From NCBI RefSeq assembly GCF_019891175.1, contig NZ_CP072600.1:5580001-5644000 (forward strand): DNA of 64,000 nucleotides, written 5' to 3'. Under the pieces are notes generated by a model, which saw only the letters and a program-made list of their open reading frames with translations, searched no databases and had not been told where the DNA came from. The translations under genes and the position numbers were made by a program. The DNA comes from Leptothermofonsia sichuanensis E412. Lineage in GTDB: Bacteria > Cyanobacteriota > Cyanobacteriia > Leptolyngbyales > Leptolyngbyaceae. Numbering within the stretch: position 1 is the first letter of the stretch; every line of letters begins with the position of its first letter. This document shows positions 17,544 through 25,842 of this stretch, in pieces.

Positions 17544-17721
17544 TCTGTGTATCCTAACGCACCTGTGAAAGGATGAAGGGGAAAGGCAAAAAGCAAAATA
17601 ATTTTCATCCTTCATCCTTTTTACTTGCTGACATTGCTGATTTCGGATGCCAATTGAAGGTTGGATGAATTGCAGATGTTCAATTCATCCGGCCATTCAA
17701 CACCACCTTTTACCTATCCGG

Positions 17722-18087
17722 CTACTGGGCTGTCAGCACCTCTGCATCGGTATCTTCAACCGTCTGCTTGGCAGCCGGAAGCAAGCGTTGTTGCTCCTGA
17801 ATCTCTGCCCGATAGCGCTGCACGTCTTCCTCCAGTTCCTGAATGCGGGTGTCTTTGACACGAATTTCCTGACTCGTTTCTAACATTTTCTGCAATTGCG
17901 TCCAGACGCTGAACACCCAGGCCAAAACCGCCCCAATCCCCATGGCCAGAATCAACTCAATGGAAAGGGGAGCCTGTAGCTGCACTCCTTTCACAACATG
18001 GATCACCGCAGGTTCAGTGTTCTCAATCCCAAATAGAACGAGAGCCAGAGAGAACACGAAAATGATGACGAAATTAACTTGTCGCAT
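17722..18087 (-). CDS. LapA-domain (DUF1049) membrane protein
   Basis: ATG 18087 follows an AAAGGTG site. The 121-residue protein has two membrane helices (VNFVIIFVFSLALVLFGIEN and LILAMGIGAVLAWVFSVWT) joined by a short loop with NTEPAVIHVV, then a cytoplasmic coiled coil (about 60-105: KDTRIQELEEDVQRYRAEIQ). This two-helix plus coiled-coil plan matches LapA/YciS proteins, in E. coli linked to lipopolysaccharide assembly. In cyanobacteria the role is unknown. Single gene between two same-strand genes. Confidence 0.85.
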   Translation of the reverse strand: MRQVNFVIIFVFSLALVLFGIENTEPAVIHVVKGVQLQAPLSIELILAMGIGAVLAWVFSVWTQLQKMLETSQEIRVKDTRIQELEEDVQRYRAEIQEQQRLLPAAKQTVEDTDAEVLTAQ

Positions 18088-18307
18088 AAAAATTTTCACC
18101 TTTACAGGTCACTTGCTGATGGTTCCAGAGACGACCATCTCAAAATAGCCGCTCCCGGACATGCTGATCAAAGTTGTAGCAGAGGGAGGGAGCAAATGAT
18201 GAATGTCCGGAGATTGTTTTGAGATTTTTGGGGAGAGGCAGATTAAAATTTCATCCGAAAAGTCCAAATTTGGGAAACCTGCCATCCAACCGTTTGCAGT
18301 TTAACTC

Positions 18308-19408
18308 TCAACCTTCATCCCCCAATTCCCCCTCCAGGGGTTGTTCAGGAATGGATTCTTTCCCCAATTCCTGGGACTGAATTCCTAAAATGACCTCCAG
18401 CGTGCCTTTAATGGTTCCGGCGATGGGAACTGCAATGACGACCCCCAGAAACCCTGCAATCTGAAGTCCGACCAGAAGGGCAATCACAATCCAGATGGGG
18501 TTGAGTCCAATGAAGTCTCCCATCATGCGAGGAGCCAGAATGTTGTCCCGGATCTGATGCAGAATGGTGGCAGCAATCCCGACCTGTAATCCTAATCCCA
18601 CATCTTGTAGCATCACGACCAGGGTTACCAGACCAATTCCTAATGCCGCACCAATAAAGGGGATGAGTTCTGAAATCCCAATCAGAATGGCAAACAGCAA
18701 TGCAAAAGGCACCTGCATGGATATAAATATGGGGATCAGGGCGATCGCCATAAAAATTGCCAGCAGGATCTGGGTGATGAAAAAGTTCTGAAAGTTTAGA
18801 CGCAGGGATTCACTCAGGGGGATTCCAATCTGGGGTGGGAACAAATTGATTGAGCCTTGCCAGAGACGACCACCATAAAGCAGCATGTAAAATGCCAGCA
18901 CCAGCACCAGAATCGTGTCTATGATCCCGCTTAGGGTGCCCAGCGCCAGTCCAACTGCCTGACTTGCCAGGGTTTGTAGCTGGCTTTCAATCTGAGTATT
19001 AATCCGACCACTGAAACCTTTCAAATCCAGGGGCAGGTTATGTCTTTTTGCCCAAAAATCGAAGGCATCCAGGTTTTGGCGACTGGCTTCCAACCATTCG
19101 GGAATTTTATTGACAAGCTGGGTGGTCTGGATTGTAACCAGGGGAACCAGGGTCAACCCGGCCAGCACCAGCACCGCGAAGGTAACCAGCAACACGACGG
19201 TGACTGCCTGTGACCGGCTCAAGCGGAGATATTGAAACAGGCGCACGGGATAGTTGAGCAGAAAAGCCAGAATCGCCGCAATTACCAGCAACGTAATCAG
19301 ATGCTCAAAGTAGCGAAAGATTTGACTCAGCAGCCAGACGTTAAGAGCCACGATTGGACCGATCAGACCTAAAACTAGCAGACGTTGGGGCTTGACTGAA
19401 CGGTGCAT
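18308..19408 (-). CDS. AI-2E family (UPF0118/PerM) transporter
   Basis: Polytopic inner-membrane protein with about eight helices, a soluble extracellular-loop region after helix 3 (NKIPEWLEASRQNLDAF), and the conserved late part FFITQILLAIFMAIALIPIF, ISELIPFIGAALGI and the signature LAPRMMGDFIGLNPIWIV. Members export autoinducer-2 or act as sodium/proton antiporters; without a quorum context here the substrate is open. Length 366 is normal. The last 20 residues are Gly/Glu/Pro-rich. Confidence 0.9.
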   Translation of the reverse strand: MHRSVKPQRLLVLGLIGPIVALNVWLLSQIFRYFEHLITLLVIAAILAFLLNYPVRLFQYLRLSRSQAVTVVLLVTFAVLVLAGLTLVPLVTIQTTQLVNKIPEWLEASRQNLDAFDFWAKRHNLPLDLKGFSGRINTQIESQLQTLASQAVGLALGTLSGIIDTILVLVLAFYMLLYGGRLWQGSINLFPPQIGIPLSESLRLNFQNFFITQILLAIFMAIALIPIFISMQVPFALLFAILIGISELIPFIGAALGIGLVTLVVMLQDVGLGLQVGIAATILHQIRDNILAPRMMGDFIGLNPIWIVIALLVGLQIAGFLGVVIAVPIAGTIKGTLEVILGIQSQELGKESIPEQPLEGELGDEG

Positions 19409-19482
19409 CTTAAACTCTGGACGATGTTTAATAGCGATCTATAGTCTAATACCTCAATGGGTAAACACATCAGGTTAATACA

Positions 19483-20310
19483 TCAGGTTAATACATTTGG
19501 TTTAGAACTGGCAGTTTGAGTTGGGGATGGTGATTTTCCATAAAACCGCTGGGGATAGCGGAGATAAATGCCCGTAATCACCAGCAGGGCAATCACCAAG
19601 GCACCAATTCCGAGGGGACTGGGCAGCCAGAAGACTGCTTCTAAATGATTTAGCTCCCCAGGAACCAGTTGCCAGACAAGTTCTTTTCCTCCCTGACGCA
19701 CTTCAGGTTGAATTGACGGGTAGCTGGCACTGCGAGCACCCCAGGGAGTGTTGAGGCGAAACTCCACGTCAATCAGGGAGCCAGGACTCAGAATCAGGTC
19801 GCCTCTGGCGGAGAGGATGCCCAGCGATCGCAGGTCCAGATCGTACTGGAGCCAGTTCCGTTCAACCAGCAAAAAGTTGCTACGGCTGGCCTGTAAGCGG
19901 GACTCTACCTGAGGCAGATCCTTAACTGGAAGCGCTGACCCACGCTCTTCCAGCGGATTAAAGAACTCGTTGAACCTGGCTTCCAACTCATGCTGGTTAC
20001 TGAAAGGAATGGTCACCATCAGAGCCTGCCCCGGAAGCCGTTCCACCCGTCCTCCCAAATGGCGGCTGCGTCGCTCGATTTCTGCTAACCACTGTTGAGT
20101 GGTCGCACCACCAGACGGATTCAAGCGTTCTGACACCTGAACCCGTTGCACAATTCTGCCCTGGCTGGCGTGGTCAAACTGAATGGCAATATCACACTGC
20201 ACACAACCAGACAGAACCAGTGAAACCAGAAGAATGATGACCAGCAGGGGCAATTGCAGAGCCTGGCTGACAGAGCCGTGCTTCCGAAACCAGTGGATAG
20301 GTTGAACCAT
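19483..20310 (-). CDS. DUF3153 domain lipoprotein
   Basis: ATG 20310 (MVQPIHWFRKHG) gives 275 residues. A hydrophobic N-terminal segment ends in a lipobox LSGC (in VSLVLSGCVQC), so the protein is likely lipid-anchored, facing the periplasm or thylakoid lumen. The body (FDHASQGRIVQRVQVSERLNP, HLGGRVERLPG, VTIPFSNQHELEARFNEFF) is the cyanobacterial/plastid DUF3153 domain. Near the C-terminus a second membrane helix (LGIGALVIALLVITGIYL) is followed by a short basic tail. Function unknown. Same strand as the TPR gene about 90 bases upstream. Confidence 0.82.
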   Translation of the reverse strand: MVQPIHWFRKHGSVSQALQLPLLVIILLVSLVLSGCVQCDIAIQFDHASQGRIVQRVQVSERLNPSGGATTQQWLAEIERRSRHLGGRVERLPGQALMVTIPFSNQHELEARFNEFFNPLEERGSALPVKDLPQVESRLQASRSNFLLVERNWLQYDLDLRSLGILSARGDLILSPGSLIDVEFRLNTPWGARSASYPSIQPEVRQGGKELVWQLVPGELNHLEAVFWLPSPLGIGALVIALLVITGIYLRYPQRFYGKSPSPTQTASSKPNVLT

Positions 20311-20396
20311 ACATCTCGTGAGGCAGAGCATGGCAGGTTGAAGATGGGATAAAAGTTTTCTAAAAGAAACGAGGTATTATTTCCCACCCTACCCCT

Positions 20397-20921
20397 TTAT
20401 GTCAGCCAGAGCAAACTTCCCAATAGCAACCCTGTGGCTGCCAGAGCCACCCAGACAAAACGATTGTCTTCTGTATTAACCTGACCCGGACTGATTGGCT
20501 CTAGCTGAAAACCCGGTTTTACAGGCTGACTACGGGGTGAGGCGGTAGAAAATCCTTTGCGATCCTGGTGATCGCTCTCTGCCAGGTTGGTCAAATCAGG
20601 AATCTGGGTTAGCCATTCAGGGCGACTCTTGAGCCTGGGTGCCTCCAGGATGTAAAGTAACCGCTTTCCCTGTTTGCGCGTGTTCAAATCTGGGTGACGG
20701 CTGATCACACGACAGAGGGCGATCGCCTCCGAACGCTGCCCGGCAGCTTCGTAAGCAGTGACCAGCCAGGTTTGTATTTCTCCGCCCAATCGGGTTCCAG
20801 CCTCAGCTAAGGCATCGGCTTTCTCCAGATGCCGCACTGATTTACGATAGTCGCCCCGTTCAAATGCCGTTTTACCTGCCTGATATTCGGCTTGAACAGC
20901 CTCGATATTATCCGCACTCAC
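20397..20921 (-). CDS. TPR-repeat, tail-anchored membrane protein
   Basis: I start at GTG 20921 (GTG-SADNIEAVQAEYQ), with GGAA eight bases upstream; a TTG at 21008 would add 29 residues of unrelated composition. The 174-residue product has one or two tetratricopeptide-like helix pairs (EYQAGKTAFERGDYRKSVRHL and VTAYEAAGQRSEAIALCR), a conserved-looking RLLYILEAPRLKSRPEWLTQIPDL, a disordered spacer and a C-terminal membrane helix (FVWVALAATGLLLGSLLWL). Probably a scaffold at a membrane; specific role unknown, though the pattern is one I associate with cyanobacteria and chloroplasts. Confidence 0.75.
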   Translation of the reverse strand: MSADNIEAVQAEYQAGKTAFERGDYRKSVRHLEKADALAEAGTRLGGEIQTWLVTAYEAAGQRSEAIALCRVISRHPDLNTRKQGKRLLYILEAPRLKSRPEWLTQIPDLTNLAESDHQDRKGFSTASPRSQPVKPGFQLEPISPGQVNTEDNRFVWVALAATGLLLGSLLWLT

Positions 20922-21057
20922 AGTAAAGTTCCGAAATTCACTGCCTTTGCCTATGATAAGGGAATTGAGCCTTGAGTGCCGGTCGGAGCCAACAGTGCCC
21001 TGCCCCAATCGGATTCAAACGAGCTAATCTGAAGAGGAAGACTCAAGTTACTCGATT

Positions 21058-21156
21058 GTTATAGCAGTCCTGAATTCAGTTGTGAGAGTGAGAGGCTTTG
21101 TGAGCAACGATTCCCCAGGAATCCTTGCTCACAATCCAGATAGGATCGCTATAGCT
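21058..21156. repeat. Palindromic intergenic repeat between TPR gene and secreted-protein gene
   Basis: Outer inverted ends TATAGCAGTCCT and AGGATCGCTATA enclose an inner hairpin of 15-base arms (GTGAGCAACGATTCC and GGAATCCTTGCTCAC, one mismatch) with a three-base loop. No coding frame. Looks like a miniature inverted-repeat element, and occupies a third of the 320-base gap. Confidence 0.6.
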
Positions 21157-21242
21157 CAATTGATTTTTCTGGCTGGATTTCCGCTCGTTTCACAGGGTCC
21201 TGCTCCATGCGTGTCTGGTCCTCACAATCCTGGAGTTAAACT

Positions 21243-21824
21243 ATGGCTATAGAAAACTTGCACTTTTGCTCCTCTGGGGTCCGGTGGGCATCACCGCTGG
21301 CCTTGGGGGCAATCGCATCCTTAATAACATTCTCTCCAGCCAGCGCCATTCCGATTCAGTTACAAATCAATACCTATCCCAATCCCGGTTATTCTGTATA
21401 CAGTCAGCCGGTAGGTCAGCCGGTATATGGCACCACCCTCTACGGCGGCCAGACCTCCTATTCCTCTACCTATCGCTCCGGCGGATTTGGCATTTCAATC
21501 GGCGGCTACTCCAGGGAATACCCCTATACCTATCCCTCCTACTACCCGTCTGGATACCCATCCAGTTCGGTCATCCTCCAGTCAGGGTATACATCCTATC
21601 CCTCCGGGATCAATCACTCTATCCTGGTCAATCCCACCCTGGTTAACACCCCAATTTATAACTCAACCCTGATTAACCCCAGAATTATTAACCAGTCCAG
21701 ACACCCCAGAAACCGTTATAGAAGTACAACAACCATCATTCGTTATTCAGTTCCCCTGGGAGCGTCCGGCGTGACGATTCCCCTCACTCCTCACCATCCC
21801 CAAAAGCGCCACTTCCCAAACTAA
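21243..21824 (+). CDS. Secreted Tyr/Ser/Pro/Gly-rich protein, unknown
   Basis: ATG 21243 has GGAG eight bases upstream. Residues 1-35 look like a signal peptide (hydrophobic SPLALGAIASLITF, cleavage after SPASA). The mature part is low-complexity, rich in Tyr, Ser, Pro, Gly and Asn (YPNPGYSVYSQP, PYTYPSYYPSGYP, then STLINPRIINQS), with no Cys after the signal region. Such proteins occur often in cyanobacteria as periplasmic or surface proteins of unknown role. Its last 78 bases overlap the 3' end of holB on the other strand. Confidence 0.75.
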   Translation: MAIENLHFCSSGVRWASPLALGAIASLITFSPASAIPIQLQINTYPNPGYSVYSQPVGQPVYGTTLYGGQTSYSSTYRSGGFGISIGGYSREYPYTYPSYYPSGYPSSSVILQSGYTSYPSGINHSILVNPTLVNTPIYNSTLINPRIINQSRHPRNRYRSTTTIIRYSVPLGASGVTIPLTPHHPQKRHFPN

Positions 21825-22754
21825 CCGGGGTTGGACATAGCGGCGCAGATGTTCGCGGGCTTTCTCCAGTTGTTGCAATGGTCCAAAATTGGGGAGGGCG
21901 CAGGTTTCCAATTCCTGCCGGATCTGCTGCCAGTAATTTTGTTGAAGGTAATCAACCAGCCAGAGTTGGGCCTCTGTATCGATCGCCCGATCAATCTGCC
22001 GCGCCAGTTCCAGGGCAGCCCGGGGAGAACGGGGGAGGCGCGTCACAGCGTCCAGTAAATCGGGGGGAATCTCTTGAAGTTGTTGCCAGTGGGCGATCGC
22101 GTCTCCCGGACTGCCCGCGGCTAACTGTAATAGCTGGGGATGCTCCAGGATGTCTGCCTGGCCCACCTGACGAAGAACTTCCGCGATCGCTTCATTAGAC
22201 AATCGATAGAAGGGGATTCGCTGACAGCGCGAAACCAGGGTAGGCAACAGGGCTTCTACCCCCGGTGCAATCAAAATCAGAGTTGCCTGCCCCGGTTCCT
22301 CCAGGGTTTTTAACAAACCATTTGCCGGTGCCTCTGCCATTGTCTCTGCCTGCTCAATCACCACCACCGATCGAGGCGCCTCCAGGGGTGAGCGAGCCAG
22401 AAAGTGAGTGATCTCCCGCACCTGCTCCAACCGGATTAAGGGTGGAGACTTGCGCTTTATCCCTGCGGCAGTAGCTTCTGCCGCTGATAGACGCTTCCCC
22501 TGGTGCAGATAGGTTGGTTCCACCCAGAGCAGATCGGGATGGTTGCGCTGACAAATCCGACTTTTCAGGGTTTTGCTGGAACCTGCCAGACCTGCCCCAA
22601 ACAATAACTCAATAAAACAGGCTGCTGCCAGCCCCCGCCCCACCCCGGACGGTCCCGCAAACAGGTAAGCGGGGGCAATTTTGTTCCGCCTGACTGCCTG
22701 GGTTAATAGTTCGACAGCCTGAGGCTGCCCAATTAGTGAATTGAAGGGAGACAT
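21747..22754 (-). CDS. holB: DNA polymerase III subunit delta'
   Basis: Clamp-loader subunit. The AAA+ core shows NSLIGQPQAVELLTQAV, a degenerate Walker A GPSGVGRG in which Arg replaces the catalytic Lys (expected for the non-hydrolysing delta'), HPDLLWVEPT, EAPRSVVVIEQAETM (Walker B region), LLKTLEEPGQATLILI and the SRCQRIPF sensor motif. About 335 residues. The last 16 residues extend past the usual end (after VQPRLVWEVALL) and overlap the secreted-protein gene tail to tail. tmk lies about 125 bases upstream on the same strand, an order I know from other cyanobacteria. Confidence 0.93.
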   Translation of the reverse strand: MSPFNSLIGQPQAVELLTQAVRRNKIAPAYLFAGPSGVGRGLAAACFIELLFGAGLAGSSKTLKSRICQRNHPDLLWVEPTYLHQGKRLSAAEATAAGIKRKSPPLIRLEQVREITHFLARSPLEAPRSVVVIEQAETMAEAPANGLLKTLEEPGQATLILIAPGVEALLPTLVSRCQRIPFYRLSNEAIAEVLRQVGQADILEHPQLLQLAAGSPGDAIAHWQQLQEIPPDLLDAVTRLPRSPRAALELARQIDRAIDTEAQLWLVDYLQQNYWQQIRQELETCALPNFGPLQQLEKAREHLRRYVQPRLVWEVALLGMVRSEGNRHAGRSQGN

Positions 22755-22878
22755 TGGCAGATGTCAGGGGTCAGGGGCAGGTGACAGATTTTGCCGTGAG
22801 CTTCAGCCCCATAGTGTCAGGGGGCAAAGGAGGGTGGGACAGGTTTTTTCCCTTATACATTTGTTCGGATTCTGATGG

Positions 22879-23571
22879 CTATCGCCTGGCTTTCATGCCA
22901 TACCATGCCTCAAACCGTTGACTCAGAACCGTCTGAATTTGTCCAGCCACCTCGAATTCTGGGCGGCTGGCATCAATCCGAACAATGCGCTGGGGATAGG
23001 TCTGGGCCAGGATCGCAAATCCCTGCTGAACACGTTGATGAAAAGCAAGATCTGCCTGTTCCATGCGATCGCAGGTTCCCCTCTGGCGTGTCCTGGCCAA
23101 TCCGACGGCGGCATCCAGATCTAGCCAGAGGGTGAGGTCGCTTTCCAGCCCACGGGTAGCAATTTGATTCAGCCGGTGGATGAGGTCCAGATCCAGTCCC
23201 CGACCATAGCCCTGATAGGCAACTGTGGAATCAGTATAGCGATCGCACAGGATAATCGCACCCTCTGCCAGCCCAGGTTTGAGCAACCCATCCACATGTT
23301 GTGCCCGATCCGCTGCATACAACAGTAACTCTGCCCGGTCTTGCATGGGTTCCTGAGTCTGGTCCCCCAACAATAGCTGGCGAATCCTGGAACCCAGCTC
23401 AGTTCCTCCCGGCTCACGGGTAAGGATCAGCCGCGGGCAATGCCCGGCTGCGTTCAACAACCGTTGCCATCCGCTATCGATGAACCATTGCTGCAATCGC
23501 CGCAGTTGGGTAGACTTGCCACTACCTTCAACCCCCTCAAACACAATCAGTCTGCCTTGCTTTTCTTTCAT
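22879..23571 (-). CDS. tmk: Thymidylate kinase
   Basis: Phosphorylates dTMP to dTDP with ATP. The P-loop is GVEGSGKST (residues 14-22); LTREPGGTELG carries the DR-/EP-type substrate loop; LLYAADRAQHV and ILCDRYTDSTVAYQG are the other family motifs; LID region RQRGTCDRMEQADLAFHQRV. 230 residues is slightly long but normal for cyanobacteria. Transcribed toward holB. A hairpin with a T-run on the opposite strand lies just upstream of the start. Confidence 0.96.
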   Translation of the reverse strand: MKEKQGRLIVFEGVEGSGKSTQLRRLQQWFIDSGWQRLLNAAGHCPRLILTREPGGTELGSRIRQLLLGDQTQEPMQDRAELLLYAADRAQHVDGLLKPGLAEGAIILCDRYTDSTVAYQGYGRGLDLDLIHRLNQIATRGLESDLTLWLDLDAAVGLARTRQRGTCDRMEQADLAFHQRVQQGFAILAQTYPQRIVRIDASRPEFEVAGQIQTVLSQRFEAWYGMKARR

Positions 23572-23587
23572 GCCACTAATTGATTAG

Positions 23588-23615
23588 AAAATCTCCCTGT
23601 TCGGGGGATTTTTTT
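23588..23615 (+). terminator. Possible rho-independent terminator, plus strand, just upstream of tmk
   Basis: AATCTCCC and GGGGGATT can pair around a short TGTTC loop, followed by a run of seven T on the plus strand. No plus-strand gene ends here, so if it works it would stop antisense or unannotated transcription before the gene at 23730; otherwise it may be chance. Confidence 0.35.
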
Positions 23616-23729
23616 ACGCTTATTTAAGCTGTACCAGCATCTATTGATACTTTAGACTGAGGATAACCATGCCATGCTTAAAGAAAGCTATGATGGCTAG
23701 AGACTTGATGTCACGCGCTGAGGTTGGTC

Positions 23730-24077
23730 ATGGCTCGTTACACCTGTTTAGTCACCGTTGAAGCGTCTGAGAGCGGTATCAAGCAACCGTTGGGTCAAAC
23801 GCTGGAATCCTGCAATTTTGACATCATCTACGAAGGACAGGACTATCTGGTCGCTCGTGAAGTGCCTGGAGGAGTTGCCTACCCCCAGTTGGTGACTGTT
23901 GAAGTTCTGATCGATGATACGCCGGTCGAGGATCGGGGGGTTAGAATGAACTTTGTAATGAAAAATGAAGAACTGCCACTTCAAACCAATAACCATTGCC
24001 GCCGCATGTTTGACCGTGTGAATCAGGCGATCGCCGAAAATAGCCAGTGGCAATTGATTGAAGCGGTTGCCGGATAA
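23730..24077 (+). CDS. Small conserved cyanobacterial protein, unknown (115 aa)
   Basis: ATG 23730 (MARYTCLVTVEASESG) with GAGG at a good distance; a TTG two codons earlier is less likely. Soluble 115-residue protein with alternating strands (TCLVTVEA, FDIIYEGQDYLVAREVPG, LVTVEVLIDDT) and a C-terminal helix (RRMFDRVNQAIAENSQWQLIEA). It has one predicted domain and no catalytic motif I recognise. Normal codon use, so very likely a real gene; family unknown to me, probably cyanobacteria-specific. Confidence 0.75.
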   Translation: MARYTCLVTVEASESGIKQPLGQTLESCNFDIIYEGQDYLVAREVPGGVAYPQLVTVEVLIDDTPVEDRGVRMNFVMKNEELPLQTNNHCRRMFDRVNQAIAENSQWQLIEAVAG

Positions 24078-24231
24078 GCCAGTTTTGCAGGGTTTGCAGC
24101 CTTTCAAAATCTCCCTGGCAGGGCATACAGCACTCTACAGTACAGGATGGCAGGGCCTATGAGGGAACCAGATTTCAGAATCCAGGAGTCAGAAGTGGAC
24201 GTTGCGTTTGCGCCGGGCGCTAAGAGGCTCC

Positions 24232-24654
24232 TCAATCTTCGGGATCGCCCACCATACCAGGGTGAATCAGAGTAATGTCAAATTCATCTGGTGGAACCGT
24301 CAAAATGGCATCCCGCTTCAAGAGATAGTAGATTGCTCGAACCTGAGGACCAAATACAATTTCATCTTCATTCTGGAGATCATGGGCCTGCAATTTGCGC
24401 CCATTGATCAGTAGCCCATTCGCACTGGGCTTGCCTTTCAAGTTACCATCGACGATTCGGTAATAGTAAGTACCGTCTTCATTAAGAAGCTGTACCAGCG
24501 TCGCATGACGCCGCGAAACAAACTGGGAGACCAGGCGGATGTCACACTTCGGGTCTCTACCGATGGAGTAGACAGAACGATCAAGAATGTATTCCCGCCG
24601 TCCTTTGTCATCCTCAATAATGAGCAGGTGGTTCAGGTGCGGTTCGGAGGGCAT
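24232..24654 (-). CDS. FHA domain protein (first of a tandem pair)
   Basis: ATG 24654 (MPSEPHLNHLLIIEDD) matches the paralogue's second Met; a TTG ten codons upstream is possible. The single forkhead-associated domain binds phospho-threonine: SIGRDPKCDIRL, VSRRHATLVQL, NGLLINGRKLQAHDLQNEDEIVFG with the Gly-Arg, Ser-x-x-His and Asn residues of the phosphopeptide site all present. The C-terminus is a short acidic tail (PPDEFDITLIHPG). No kinase is adjacent. It is a close paralogue of the next gene upstream. Confidence 0.88.
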   Translation of the reverse strand: MPSEPHLNHLLIIEDDKGRREYILDRSVYSIGRDPKCDIRLVSQFVSRRHATLVQLLNEDGTYYYRIVDGNLKGKPSANGLLINGRKLQAHDLQNEDEIVFGPQVRAIYYLLKRDAILTVPPDEFDITLIHPGMVGDPED

Positions 24655-25105
24655 TGAATGGTTGGGTAACACAGTTGAGTTCAAGTAACCAATCCTGATA
24701 AGTGAACAGTTGACCTAAATAATGTTGTTTTACATTTCAGGTGAGTGTGAACGGAAACCAGGTGGTTATTAGAGCAGGAAAGCCATACAGCACTGCTGCC
24801 AGACTACTGCCATCATAGCGTTAGCGGCTATAGTTCCGTTTGAACCTCAGAGAAACATCCATTGAGTCATGTCCATACCGTCCAGCCAACATCTTTGCAG
24901 AAACCTACACTGTAAAAACCTGCACTGTAGAAACCTGCGCTGTGAGAATCTACAGAGTCATGGATATGAAAGCCCTGTACGAACCTTACAGATTCTATGA
25001 GATTATTACCTGGTTTAACCAATTAATATTACACTGTTTCCCTGGTGATGGCGAATCAGGATAATTGAGGCTATTGGGCAATGATTGGACAGGGATTATC
25101 CGTAA
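24655..25105. other. Gap between FHA paralogues, with a 15-base tandem repeat
   Basis: No gene. 24901-24945 holds three near-identical 15-base units (AAACCTRCRCTGTRR). Flanking sequence is AT-rich and may include the promoter of the downstream FHA gene. Confidence 0.45.
24901..24945 (+). repeat. Three tandem 15-base units
   Basis: Units AAACCTACACTGTAA, AAACCTGCACTGTAG and AAACCTGCGCTGTGA in direct succession, followed by a partial fourth (AATCTACAGAG). Noncoding on both strands as far as I can see. Confidence 0.7.
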
Positions 25106-25699
25106 TTATTGCGATCGCTCACTTCTGAACCGCAGTCGTTCCTCGCGATTGAGGTTCAAGAACCCCAGGAGAGACTGGACTCGTCTGCGAATTAGGTTAA
25201 GCTGCCGTGGCGGTCTGCTCAGGGGAATCTCCAGAGAGTCCAGAGGGCGGGACTTATCAGCGGTTCTGGGATTAATGAGCGTAACATCATCAAAAATGCC
25301 GTCAGGCGGTTCAGTCGGGGCGGGATCTCGACTCAGATAAAAGTAGGTGAACTGAACTCGAGGTCCAAACACGACCTTGTCTTCATTTTGCAAGTCGTGA
25401 GACTGAAGTTGTTTGCCATTGATTAAAAGACCATTGGCACTGCGCTGTCCGTCCAGATCGCCATCTACAATTCGGTAAGTATAGTCCCCATCACCCATTG
25501 ATACCCGCACCAGTGTGGCATGGCGACGAGAAACGAATAGAGAGGCTAAACGAATATCACAATCCAGATCTCGCCCAATTGAGTAGACAGGTTCATCCAG
25601 GACTAATTGACGACTGCCTTTGTCGTCTTCAATAATTAGCAGGTGCTTTTGGCTCGGTTCTGGAGGCATTCGCTGAGCATTACGAGGGGCTTGAGACAT
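25106..25699 (-). CDS. FHA domain protein (second of a tandem pair)
   Basis: Starts at ATG 25699; Met11 (25669) aligns with the start chosen for the paralogue. FHA motifs SIGRDLDCDIRL, VSRRHATLVRV and NGLLINGKQLQSHDLQNEDKVVFG are nearly the same as in the downstream paralogue, marking a gene duplication. Unlike it, this copy continues for about 45 residues with a basic tail (RQLNLIRRRVQSLLGFL, then EERLRFRSERSQ) that could contact nucleic acid or membrane lipid. Likely a phosphothreonine reader for a Ser/Thr kinase encoded elsewhere. Confidence 0.88.
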   Translation of the reverse strand: MSQAPRNAQRMPPEPSQKHLLIIEDDKGSRQLVLDEPVYSIGRDLDCDIRLASLFVSRRHATLVRVSMGDGDYTYRIVDGDLDGQRSANGLLINGKQLQSHDLQNEDKVVFGPRVQFTYFYLSRDPAPTEPPDGIFDDVTLINPRTADKSRPLDSLEIPLSRPPRQLNLIRRRVQSLLGFLNLNREERLRFRSERSQ

Positions 25700-25842
25700 T
25701 AGAAAGGGTTTGGAAATACAATGAAAGCTCTCTTGATTAACTCAACTACACCGAGAAGACCGCTCTATCCGGTACACCCATTTACAGACATTCCATCAGG
25801 AATGAAATTAGACAAATTACGAAATTCATAGCGCTATGAATT

